From contig CP150548.1 in NCBI GenBank assembly GCA_049487715.1, positions 1,178,001-1,242,000 of the forward strand: DNA of 64,000 nucleotides, written 5' to 3'. The DNA is from Pycnococcus provasolii. Its lineage: Eukaryota; Chlorophyta; Pseudoscourfieldiophyceae; Pseudoscourfieldiales. The notes beneath the pieces were generated by a model. It searched no databases. It saw only the letters and a list, made by a program, of their open reading frames with translations, and was not told where the DNA came from. Of this stretch, positions 28,979 through 38,300 are shown piece by piece (position 1 is the stretch's first letter; each line of letters starts with the position of its first letter). The translations under genes and the position numbers were made by a program.

Positions 28979-30991
28979 CTATTCGTACACGTCCACGCGC
29001 GCGCTGCACCAACCTTCGCAGCGCGATGCGAGAACTCGTAGCGCACGCAACGGTTGCTCTCCCGCGAGTGCTACCAAACTAGGCGCTCCACCGCTATCCC
29101 GAGATGCGGGGCCGACGAACTCGAGGCGATGTGCATTCGACACGCCGCCCACGAAGCGTTTGAAGGTGCAGTCTGTGGCACCCGCGCGAATGTTGCCGGA
29201 TTGCACGAGAACCTCGAAGGATGCCAGCCTCTGATCTCGGCGGCTATCGGCTCGACCGTACACAGCCAGATGGCTCAATTTGCGTGGTGGATCGAAACGC
29301 AGCTCGATCCATGGCGGACTTTGCGTATTTCCCGGCGACGTAGCTGCGCACCAAGCGGACGACGTCTGCGCCGCACTCACGCCGTGCGTCTTTGTGGCTG
29401 TGCAGTCACGATGCACGGACGAAGCGACGACGCTCACGCCAGGTGCACCAGATGCAAGCAGACCCGTGTTGGGCGAAGGTATCTGAATACCCGCCTGCAG
29501 CTTCGTGGGGCAGATGCGAAGAACGTCCTCGTCCGACTTGCTCTCAGCGGTAACGGAAGGCTCGTCGCCAGAGAGCCGTGCCCCAAGACGAGGCAGTGGA
29601 AGTTTTGTGCGGTGCTGTGGAGAGCCGCCATCCGCGGGATGCACGCTCACGTCGTGATCGAGGACAAAAAAGCGTGCGGCTATGCCATTCGTAGATGACA
29701 TGGCTGCGGATGCATCGAGCGCTTCGTGCGAGTACACGGCGACAAGTCCATTGTCCCTCCATGCGGCAATCGTCGGGTAGTGCGCGCGTGTTCCATCAGC
29801 ACCGCGAAAGCCGTAGAGCTGGTAAACGAGCTGCCAGTCGTCGCCGCTGCCGACATCCGCCCCACAGCTCGTTGCAATCCCTACGCGCTCGCGCCTGCGC
29901 CGATCAGAACCGCGCGTGCTTGGCTTAGCATGCAGATTAGCGACGAGAGCGTGGCACCCGTAATGTTCGCCTCCTAATGCTAGCACGTGCAACTTCGAAT
30001 CCGGATTGGGCAACCAGTCAAGGCGCTGGGCAGGCTGCTGCCACGTCATCCCCGCGTCGAAGCTCTTGGAAAGATAGGCCACCCCGGCGCGCGTTCGATG
30101 GATCACCGCGAGTGTGCTCTGCGTTGACGTCGCCGCACCTTCAATCAGCCAGCCAACTCCCGCCGGTGCACGCATCGACGACGGCGACTCGTACCACGTG
30201 TTCCCGCCGTCGTCGCTAAGCATCGCCCCTGCGATCGAGTCGCCTGAATGCTGGTGCGCGTCACGCGAGCATCCAGCGGCGGCGCTCGCGGCGCTGTGGC
30301 CTCGTGGTCTCTCTCTCCACATGGGCAGAACAAGGCGATGCGTGCCCTGCGCTGTCGTGACGATTTCGGGTGGGTTGGCGATGACGGCCGGCCAGCCACC
30401 CCCCTGATCAAGCACGAGCGTTGGTGTGGACCACACTTCGCCGTCTTCGCTGCTACTCACGTAGATGCTCCCTCCTGGATTCCACCGCATCGGCGGGCCG
30501 TCTCGAAAGCACGTCGTGGACTGCACCCAGAAGAGCAAGAGTTTGTTGAGATTGTCGACGACGTACAGAACAGGCGCCCAGCTTGCGCCTTGTGCGGTTT
30601 GAGCACGAGGAGCAAGACGTGGCGCGGACCACGCGCCTCCTTCGTCACGTGCGTGTGCGATGACGACTCTCATGTCGTTCGTCCCTTCTCTGTAGTGCGC
30701 CATTTGCCACGCAACGAAAACGTTTCGTTTGAAGCACGCGACCGTGGCCATGTGCGCGTACTTGTGCGTTGCGTTTGCGGCCCAGACTTTGTCCGTGGCT
30801 GGCGGCGGCAAGCACATCCGCCCGGAAGTTGATGATAAGGCGGCGGAGGAGGAGGCTGGGTTGAGTGTAAGGCGCGCCTTGCACCACTGCGTGTCTTCTT
30901 CCGCCAGCGCATCAACAAGATGTGCAAGGATGACGAATAACGAAGCCGCAGCGTGAAGAAGTTCACTGCGAAGCCACTTGTTCGCTGTCAT
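28979..30991 (-). CDS. Secreted sialidase/BNR-like protein with discoidin-like C-terminal domain
   Basis: The ATG at 30991 starts a signal peptide (HAAASLFVILAHLVDALA). Residues about 60-460 form a BNR/sialidase-like propeller of the PF13088 type, with Asp-box-like motifs SSEDGEVW, SDDGGNTW and SFDAGMTW and the family's WAPVLYVVDNLNKLLLFW block. The last about 120 residues (PPWIELRFDPPRKLSHLAVY to ARVDVYE) look like an F5/8 type C (discoidin) carbohydrate-binding domain. Enzymes of this class remove terminal sugars from glycans; whether this one cleaves sialic acid or a related acid sugar is unknown. Length 670 residues, extracellular or vacuolar. Confidence 0.82.
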   Translation of the reverse strand: MTANKWLRSELLHAAASLFVILAHLVDALAEEDTQWCKARLTLNPASSSAALSSTSGRMCLPPPATDKVWAANATHKYAHMATVACFKRNVFVAWQMAHYREGTNDMRVVIAHARDEGGAWSAPRLAPRAQTAQGASWAPVLYVVDNLNKLLLFWVQSTTCFRDGPPMRWNPGGSIYVSSSEDGEVWSTPTLVLDQGGGWPAVIANPPEIVTTAQGTHRLVLPMWRERPRGHSAASAAAGCSRDAHQHSGDSIAGAMLSDDGGNTWYESPSSMRAPAGVGWLIEGAATSTQSTLAVIHRTRAGVAYLSKSFDAGMTWQQPAQRLDWLPNPDSKLHVLALGGEHYGCHALVANLHAKPSTRGSDRRRRERVGIATSCGADVGSGDDWQLVYQLYGFRGADGTRAHYPTIAAWRDNGLVAVYSHEALDASAAMSSTNGIAARFFVLDHDVSVHPADGGSPQHRTKLPLPRLGARLSGDEPSVTAESKSDEDVLRICPTKLQAGIQIPSPNTGLLASGAPGVSVVASSVHRDCTATKTHGVSAAQTSSAWCAATSPGNTQSPPWIELRFDPPRKLSHLAVYGRADSRRDQRLASFEVLVQSGNIRAGATDCTFKRFVGGVSNAHRLEFVGPASRDSGGAPSLVALAGEQPLRALRVLASRCEGWCSARVDVYE

Positions 30992-31696
30992 CGTGCAACA
31001 AGGTTGTGACGGTGAACCGCCAACGACTGCGCTGGTGATCGACAGACTACAGGTTACGTTCTTGGGGGAGGGCTATTGCGAGAAGAAGGGGAGGGCGAGG
31101 GGTCGGAAAAAGCTGTAAGGGAAGTCCCTCTAAGGTTAGTGGTACCTTGGAAGATTTTCGGAACCAATGGGAGTTTTGGTCGGGCGACAACGTGACCCCG
31201 GTAACCAGTTTTTTGTAACGAAGCTTGAACAGCTGTTACACTCTCTTCTTACAGTATCCGTTTCCCGAAACACAACGTTGTGTGACGGCCAACCGGTTCT
31301 GTGGGCAAGTCTGTGGTACCGTCGACTCCACGAGACGCCACGGAATACGAGTAAGGGCAAAATAGAGTGAGTCTAGTTACAAGGGAGATAAAGGAAAGGG
31401 AAGAAAAGGGTCCCTCGGAGAGAGGAGAGGAGCCTCCTAAGGTAGGAGAGGTCTCCCCTCCCTAAGAAGGCGGCGCGAGCCGCCTTGCCCTTAAAACTAT
31501 GATCGGTAGCATAGTGTTGTTCATGCTTTCAGACGCCTGGCTAGTTCGCTTTCCGCACGTTAAGTGCAACAAGCACACACCACGGACGCGCGCGGTGGGA
31601 AGTTGCGTTTCACCTTCAAAGGTGTCCCTCTCCTTAACCCCCCAAACTTCGACAGGTGATGTGTCGTACACAAACCCCTAAAACTCCAACAGTAAA
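30992..31696. other. Intergenic region upstream of the segmental duplication
   Basis: About 705 bp with no supported gene; short open frames on both strands show no recognised motif. It contains a cluster of three inverted repeats (31428-31486, listed separately). Confidence 0.5.
31428..31486. repeat. Cluster of three short inverted repeats
   Basis: AGGAGCCTCCT (31428-31438), GGAGAGGTCTCC (31445-31456) and a perfect 8-bp stem with GCGA loop (AAGGCGGC/GCCGCCTT, 31467-31486) follow one another within 59 bp. They could form RNA or cruciform hairpins. The function is unknown. Confidence 0.75.
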
Positions 31697-31839
31697 GTAG
31701 TTAGCCCCTCTTGATTAGCTTGTTTTTTTGCCCCATACACTCTCACCACAAGAACTACTATGAGTAATCTTACGCGAACGGCTTCCCTTCCTTCCCCTCC
31801 CACCGCTCCTTGCTTTTGAACGTTTCACAAACAAGATCC

Positions 31840-32535
31840 ATGGCGGTGCCTTCTTCCCTGCTGCCATGGTGCCTTGTAGCACTCCTGCTGCTTGCTTCTC
31901 TTCAGTGCCATGGAGCTTCGGCTCAAGAAGATAATACCAACAACTCTACCGGTACGGGCGAGGATGTGGCGCTCGGAGACGTATTCGATGTCACGCTGCC
32001 GCCGCCCACTGGTTCGATGATCGACTACGCCGCGGCACCTGAACCTAGCGACGACGAGTACGAGGAATATGCACTCGGAGAAATGGGCAAATATGATGAG
32101 GACTACAAAGACTACAACGACGGACCGGTGCTCGAGCTCGCGGCGGAGCGTGGAATGAGAGGCGCTCTCCAGACGGGTTAGGGTTAGGCAGACTCACGAG
32201 TGTCGATCGCGGGTTGACCCTTGGAAGAGGAGGAGGAGGAGGAGGAGGAGGTGGTAGCGGAGGCGGAGGCGGCGGCGGCGGAGGAGGCGGCGGCGGCGGA
32301 GGCGGCGGAGGCGGTGGCGGAAGCGGAGGCGGCGGAGGAGGAGGGTCACGGCGCGAGAAGAGGCGCGAGAAGAAGAGGCGTGCTCAGCAGCAGCAATAAC
32401 TCATCGAGGAGAGGGTGCTGCCCGCCGACAACAACAACAACTACAACGGTGGAAATAACGACCTGCGAAATGCGATCGACGATATCACTTCTTCGAACAA
32501 TCAATATGGTAATGATGAAGATTGTGACGCTGAAT

Positions 32536-32570
<35 letters not shown>

Positions 32571-33008
32571 CGAAATCGCTTCAACGACTACGGACCTGAT
32601 TGTGGCGACTACGGCAATCGTGGGGGCAATAATCGCCGATACTACGGCAACGGCGGCGGCTACGGCAACAACCGCTTTGGATGCCAAACATCGACCACAA
32701 ACATCGTCACGCAACAAGCGCCAGCACCTCCGGAGCCATCGTCGAATCCTCCTGCCGTGATCAACGCCGCAATCAAGGATGCTGCACCGTCGACGACGAC
32801 CGTCCAGCCAGCCAGCCAGCCAGCCTCCTTTGTTAGTGCTTCTGCCTGTGCCTACAGCCCATGGGGAGCTTGGGGTACCTGCAGCGGCGCGCCTGGCAGT
32901 GAGGGGATTCGCTACCGTTCCCGCACAGTGACAAGCGGGACGGGATGCACGGAGAGCCTCGCTCAAGGTCAGCGATGCCTCACAGGCGGGACGTCGCGCC
33001 GCTTGTGA
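31840..33008 (+). pseudogene. Broken copy of the secreted TSP1-domain gene
   Basis: It aligns with the intact gene at 33774-34859. It keeps the ATG at 31840 and the signal peptide (MAVPSSLLPWCLVALLLLAS). Near 32150-32188 eight bases of the parent are replaced by 31 containing two TTAGG units, which shift the frame and create a TAG at 32179-32181. Further on CAA has become TAA at 32397-32399. The Arg tract, the TSP1 domain and the C-terminus (32415-33008) remain open, so the decay is recent. A short secreted acidic peptide of 113 residues could still be made from the first part. Confidence 0.88.
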
Positions 33009-33194
33009 CGATGAACTACTCGCGGGCGGGACGATTTTATTTTGTTTACTTTTCATTTTGGAGTTTTGGTTTTTCAACTGGTGTTGTGTGACAAATTTTG
33101 TTGTTGTGTTTATCACTGTTGTTGATTCTTCGTTCGTCCCCTCCCTCCCTCCCTCCCTCCCTCGATTCATCTATCTTCTTCTTCATTCACGAAT

Positions 33195-33531
33195 TCACCC
33201 CGTATTTCCCATCGCAATCGCAATCGCCTTCATGGTGATGATGAGCGCATCCTCCACGATGATCTGGTACTGCGCGCGACGATCCGCAACCTCCGCCGTC
33301 GCCATCGTTGGACTCGACAGCGAGCACATCGCCGCAAGGTCTGCATCCGCCTCGAACGTGTTAGCCTCGCTCGGCCAGACATTGTCGTCCACGATCGCGC
33401 GGAGCCCCTTCAGCAGATGAGCTTGCATGACATTCAACGGCGTCACGTACGGAAGGCGCAGCTCGAGCTTGCGTAGCAGATTGAGCTTGAGCTGGTGGCT
33501 TGCTGAGCAGTGAAATTCCGAGGTGTTCACC
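33195..33531 (-). pseudogene. 3'-end fragment of PEP carboxylase gene
   Basis: This is a copy of the last 112 codons of the carboxylase (NTSEFHCSASHQLKLNLLRK to the C-terminal MGNTG and stop), carried over by the segmental duplication. One visible amino-acid change is Glu to Gly (HLLKELRA to HLLKGLRA). It lacks all catalytic motifs and a promoter and is cut off at 33531. Confidence 0.95.
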
Positions 33532-33534
33532 CCC

Positions 33535-33621
33535 CCTCTAGAGGAATGATCACCACCACATGAAAAGGATTCTACGATGGATCCCCCCGGAGGGGAAATC
33601 CTCCCAGATAGGTGTCCACCT
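33535..33621. repeat. Inverted-repeat-rich spacer between duplication copies
   Basis: The about 100 bp unique to the junction hold a perfect palindrome CCTCTAGAGG (33535-33544), a TCCCC/GGGGA stem with 5-nt loop (33582-33596) and AGGTG/CACCT (33610-33621). Such sequence may mark the recombination point that made the duplication. Confidence 0.7.
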
Positions 33622-33630
33622 AAGATTATG

Positions 33631-34383
33631 GTAGTTAGCCCCTCTTGATTAGCTTGTTTTTTTGCCCCATACACTCTCACCACAAGAACTACTATGAGTA
33701 ATCTTACGCGAACGGCTTCCCTTCCTTCCCCTCCCACCGCTCCTTGCTTTTGAACGTTTCACAAACAAGATCCATGGCGGTGCCTTCTTCCCTGCTGCCA
33801 TGGTGCCTTGTAGCACTCCTGCTGCTTGCTTCTCTTCAGTGCCATGGAGCTTCGGCTCAAGAAGATAATACCAACAACTCTACCGGTACGGGCGAGGATG
33901 TGGCGCTCGGAGACGTATTCGATGTCACGCTGCCGTCGCCCACTGGTTCGATGATCGACTACGCCGCGGCACCTGAACCTAGCGACGACGAGTACGAGGA
34001 ATATGCACTCGGAGAAATGGGCAAATATGATGAGGACTACAAAGACTACAACGACGGACCGGTGCTCGAGCTCGCGGCGGAGCGTGGAAGGTCGTCCGGC
34101 AGACTCACGAGTGTCGATCGCGGGCTGATCCTTGGAAGAGGAGGAGGAGGAGGAGGTGGTAGCGGAGGCGGAGGCGGCGGCGGAAGCGGAGGCGGCGGAG
34201 GAGGAGGGTCACGGCGCGAGAAGAGGCGTGCTCAGCAGCAGCAACAACCCATCGAGGAGAGGGTGCTGCCCGCCGACAACAACAACAACTACAACGGTGG
34301 AAATAACGACCTGCGAAATGCGATCGACGATATCACTTCTTCGAACAATGAATATGGTAATGATGAAGATTGTGACGCTGAAT

Positions 34384-34418
<35 letters not shown>

Positions 34419-35386
34419 CGAAATCGCTTCCGCAACGACTACGGACCTGATTGTGGCGACTACGGCAATCGTGGGGGCAATAATCGTCGATACTACGGCG
34501 ACGGCGGCGGCTACGGCAACAACCGCTTTGGATGCCAAACATCGACCACAAACATCGTCACGCAACAAGCGCCAGCACCTCCGGAGCCATCATCGAATCC
34601 TCCTGCCGTGATCAACGCCGCAATCAAGGATGCTGCACCGTCGACGACGACCGTCCAGCCAGCCAGCCAGCCAGCCAGCTTTGTTAGTGCTTCTGCCTGT
34701 GCCTACAGCCCATGGGGAGCTTGGGGTACCTGCAGCGGCGCGCCTGGCAGCGAGGGAATTCGCTACCGTTCCCGGACAGTGACAAGCGGGACGGGATGCA
34801 CGGAGAGCCTCGCTCAAGGTCAGCGATGCCTCACAGGCGGGACGTCGCGCCGCTTGTGAAGATGAACTACTCGCGGGCGGGACGATTTTATTTTGTTTAC
34901 TTTTCATTTTGGAGTTTTGGTTTTTCAACTGGTGTTGTGTGACAAATTTTGTTGTTGTGTTTATCACTGTTGTTGATTCTTCGTTCGTCCCCTCCCTCCC
35001 TCCCTCCCTCCCTCCCTCGATTCATCTATCTTCTTCTTCATTCACGAATTCACCCCGTATTTCCCATCGCAATCGCAATCGCCTTCATGGTGATGATGAG
35101 CGCATCCTCCACGATGATCTGGTACTGCGCGCGACGATCCGCAACCTCCGCCGTCGCCATCGTTGGACTCGACAGCGAGCACATCGCCGCAAGGTCTGCA
35201 TCCGCCTCGAACGTGTTAGCCTCGCTCGGCCAGACATTGTCGTCCACGATCGCGCGGAGCTCCTTCAGCAGATGAGCTTGCATGACATTCAACGGCGTCA
35301 CGTACGGAAGGCGCAGCTCGAGCTTGCGTAGCAGATTGAGCTTGAGCTGGTGGCTTGCTGAGCAGTGAAATTCCGAGGTGTTCACC
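33631..35386. repeat. Segmental duplication, copy 2 (parental)
   Basis: The counterpart of 31697-33531. It contains the intact TSP1 gene and runs into the 3' coding end of the PEP carboxylase gene. Confidence 0.95.
33774..34859 (+). CDS. Secreted protein with thrombospondin type-1 domain and Arg tract
   Basis: The ATG at 33774 starts a signal peptide (MAVPSSLLPWCLVALLLLAS, cleavage near GASAQ). The 361-residue mature order is: Asn/Thr and Asp/Glu/Tyr-rich acidic part (SDDEYEEYALGEMGKYDEDY), a Gly/Ser run, a basic RREKRRAQQQQQ stretch, an Asn-rich segment, Cys followed by 12 consecutive Arg, a Gly/Tyr/Arg/Asn-rich part, a Pro/Ala/Ser linker and a C-terminal TSP1 repeat (YSPWGAWGTCSG, RYRSRTVTSGTGCTE). 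TSP1 repeats bind glycans or proteins outside the cell. Acidic, Gly and poly-Arg blocks in one secreted protein suggest a wall, matrix or mineral-binding role, but this is inference. Copy 1 of this gene is broken. Confidence 0.85.
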
Positions 35387-38300
35387 TCCTTCACCGCCTG
35401 CCCGAGGAGATCGGGTGCGCCAGGACTCTTCGATGCAAGTTCCGTGAACGGATGCAGTACTCCGTAGTGCTTGCCACCGTCATCCTCTACTTCGTCACCG
35501 TCGTAGAGAGAAGAGACTTTCGCCGCCGCCGATGCCGCGGGCTCCTCCTCCTCTGTTGTTGCCGCCGGCTCGTTGCTGCTGTCGTCGATGCTGTTGTCGA
35601 ACATGTATTTTTTCCCCGCATTCAACACGTCGAAGATGGCACTCTTGGTCTTACGGAAACTCGCACGAAGCGACGATCCGAGCTCTTTCAATTCGGTAGC
35701 TTCGCTGGGGAGAAGCATCCTCTCGTACAGCTTCGCGCATCGCTCGTCGGCTTTCATCAAAACCATCTCCACCATGTCCATCGTCACCTGGAAGAACGGC
35801 CACTCGCTGTACATGGTCGCAATTGTGTCGAGATCGCCGAAAGATTCGAACGCCTCGCCTATGCCAAGCCAGACGGGGAGATGAAATCGCGTCTGCGTCC
35901 ACGCGAAAATCCACGGAATGGCTCGCAGGCTTTCAACGCCAGCATCCGCCTTGCGTCGACTCGGTCGACTTCCAATGTTCATCCGCCCAAGCTCGAGCTC
36001 AGGTGTCACCTTCTTGAAGAACGGAATGAACAGCGGGTTCTGGAATACCACACCACGGTACGCCGAGCAGCTCCTCTCGCTCAGCGTGTCCATCACCTCA
36101 CGCCACTTCGCCTTGGGCTGACGCGGCGGCGCAAGCGTGTGCTCGAGGACCGCGGTTGTGTACATGTCAAAGGTGCGAAATGCAAGCTCCGTGCTTCCAA
36201 AGTCCTGCTCGATCACCTCTCCCTGAATGGTGAGACGAAGGCGGCCATCGACCGTCTCGGGAGGCTGGCTGAGAATGGCGAGGTGCGCGGGGCCTCCGCC
36301 GCGGCCTACGGTGCCACCGCGTCCGTGGAACAGTGTCAGCTTCACGCCGTGAGCCTTAGACACCTTCGCGAGCTTCTCCTGCCCTTCGTACAGCCCCCAA
36401 GCCGCCGCGAGTCGTCCAGCATCTTTCCCACTGTCGCTGTAGCCAACCATGACCTCCTGCGAGCGTGCAAAGTTCGTGCCAATGTATCCGTTGTACACCG
36501 CATTGGTGTAGAGTGCTTCCATCACCGATGGCGAGCGCTGAAGGTCGTCAAGCTTCTCAAACAGAGGCACGACGCGCATCGGCTTGCTGTTCGACCCGCC
36601 GACGCTCGCCTCACGCTGGAGCAGCACCACAGCGAGCACATCTGACGCCTGCTGGCACATCGAGATGACGTAAGCACCGAGGCTGTCGGGTGGAAGCTTG
36701 GAGATGCACGCACACGTGCGCAGCACCTCCACGTCATCCTCGGTAAATGCGCTACTCGTCTCGTAGTCACGCGGCAGAAGTGGTCGCTTACCACCAAGCT
36801 CCTTTGAGATGAAGGCAACACGGTCGTCTTCATCCCACGAGAGGTAACTGCCCAAGCCGAGGTGTCGCGTGATGGCGTCAATTGCGTGAGCGTGTCGATC
36901 GCTTTCCTGGCGAACGTCAAGCTTCAGCAGAGCGAGCCCGAACGCGCGAACTTGTCGGATCACGTCGACGAGAAATCCGTTCGCGGTGGCATTGTCTCCC
37001 ACCTCGATGAGACTCTCTTGAATGAGAAGCAGCGGAGTGAGCAGATGCTGCGTTTCGCTGTACACGCACTCGAAGCGATCCTTCCAGCTTGCGGAAGAGG
37101 GACTGTCGCCGCCAAACTGCTCGTGGTAGCCCGGCTGCCCTGGGAGAATGAACGACGTGTTGTCATCCATAAGCGCAACGAGGCTGGCTCCGTCGCGATT
37201 CGACAGCGTAGAAAGCAAGAGCTGCTTGGTATTCCACAGCTTGTCACGCACGTAGCTCAGTACGCATCGATACGGCTCAGTCTCAGGCAGCGGGTAGAGG
37301 AAATCCTCGTAGTTGCGCTGCGTGCACCGCTCTCGGTAGACGTGATCACTCGTAAAGTTCGACGTGCTCGAGTTGGTCCTGGGAAAACCCGTACTCGCGT
37401 TAGAATCCTGGCGACCGCGCGGCGCCTGCTCGCGCTCGTGCTGCGTGTAATGCGGTCCAAGGTCGCTCTTGAAGCACTTCGTGATGTCGTTGACGAACGA
37501 TCGCAGCTTCGCACTGCACCGCCAGCTTGACAGCTCGTTCAGAAGGAGCGAAATCTGCGCAAAGTAGAGGTCAATTGCACGGATGCGATTCGTCACAACT
37601 ACCTCATACGTCGTCTCCGCGGTGACGAAGGGATTTCCGTCACGATCGCCTCCCATCCACGTGCTGAATCGGAACAGATCTGCGCCGTCGTTCGGCAGCG
37701 GCGGAAGGCCGGCATGCCCGAGCGTCATATTCATGCGCCGGATGTAGGCGGGTACGCTCGAGAACACAGTCTCAGTCACGTACGACAGACCCACGCGCGC
37801 CTCTGACTGCGGCGTGGGACGGCTGCGTCGAATCTCGTCCGTCCTCCACGACTCTTCAATCGCCGCGAGCATCATGTCGACTGATGCCATCTTCTCGAAT
37901 CGGTTCATCTTCTCGCCGTGCTGGATGCGCAGCAGGTTGCTGCGAACGACCGCCTGCTTCTTGAGCAGAGATCGTCGAGTTGCCTGTGTGGGATGCGCTG
38001 TGAACACGAATTCCACCTGCTGCTCAGCGAGCGCGAAGTAGATCTGGTCGATGTCAATTCCACTTTTCACGAGCCTTCGTATCGACTGGTCGATCGATCG
38101 CGTCGGACGAACGGCGCCACCAATTCCAGCCTCACGCTCGCTTATGACGTCCGCCACCTCCTCGGTGAGCGAATGCATACTAAGCATGTTGCTGAATGCC
38201 GAGGCGACAAGCACGATGTCCGCCGGACTCATGCTTTGCACAAATTTCTCGAGGCTCCCAAAGTCGTCGTCTTCGCCAGTCGCCGTCCATTTCTGTGCGA

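Larger units (their letters stand above)
31697..33531. repeat. Segmental duplication, copy 1 (degraded)
   Basis: This 1835-bp segment matches 33631-35386 almost throughout, including 5' flank, TSP1 gene, 3' flank and the last 112 codons of the PEP carboxylase gene. Copy 2 adjoins the intact carboxylase, so copy 1 is the derived one. Gly-repeat length and a net +23-nt change explain most of the length difference. Confidence 0.95.

Noticed and set aside
31000-31696. Short open frames on both strands considered as genes
   Set aside because: All under 75 codons, no domain, signal or conserved motif, and interrupted by inverted repeats.
32346-33170. 274-residue minus-strand open frame with Val/Ala runs
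   Set aside because: Antisense of the TSP1 pseudogene repeats; the same antisense frame is broken differently in copy 2.
35365-36645. 426-residue open frame on the plus strand opposite PEP carboxylase
   Set aside because: Lies wholly antisense to a gene with intact catalytic motifs; composition is Arg/His/Leu-rich as expected of a shadow frame in GC-rich DNA.
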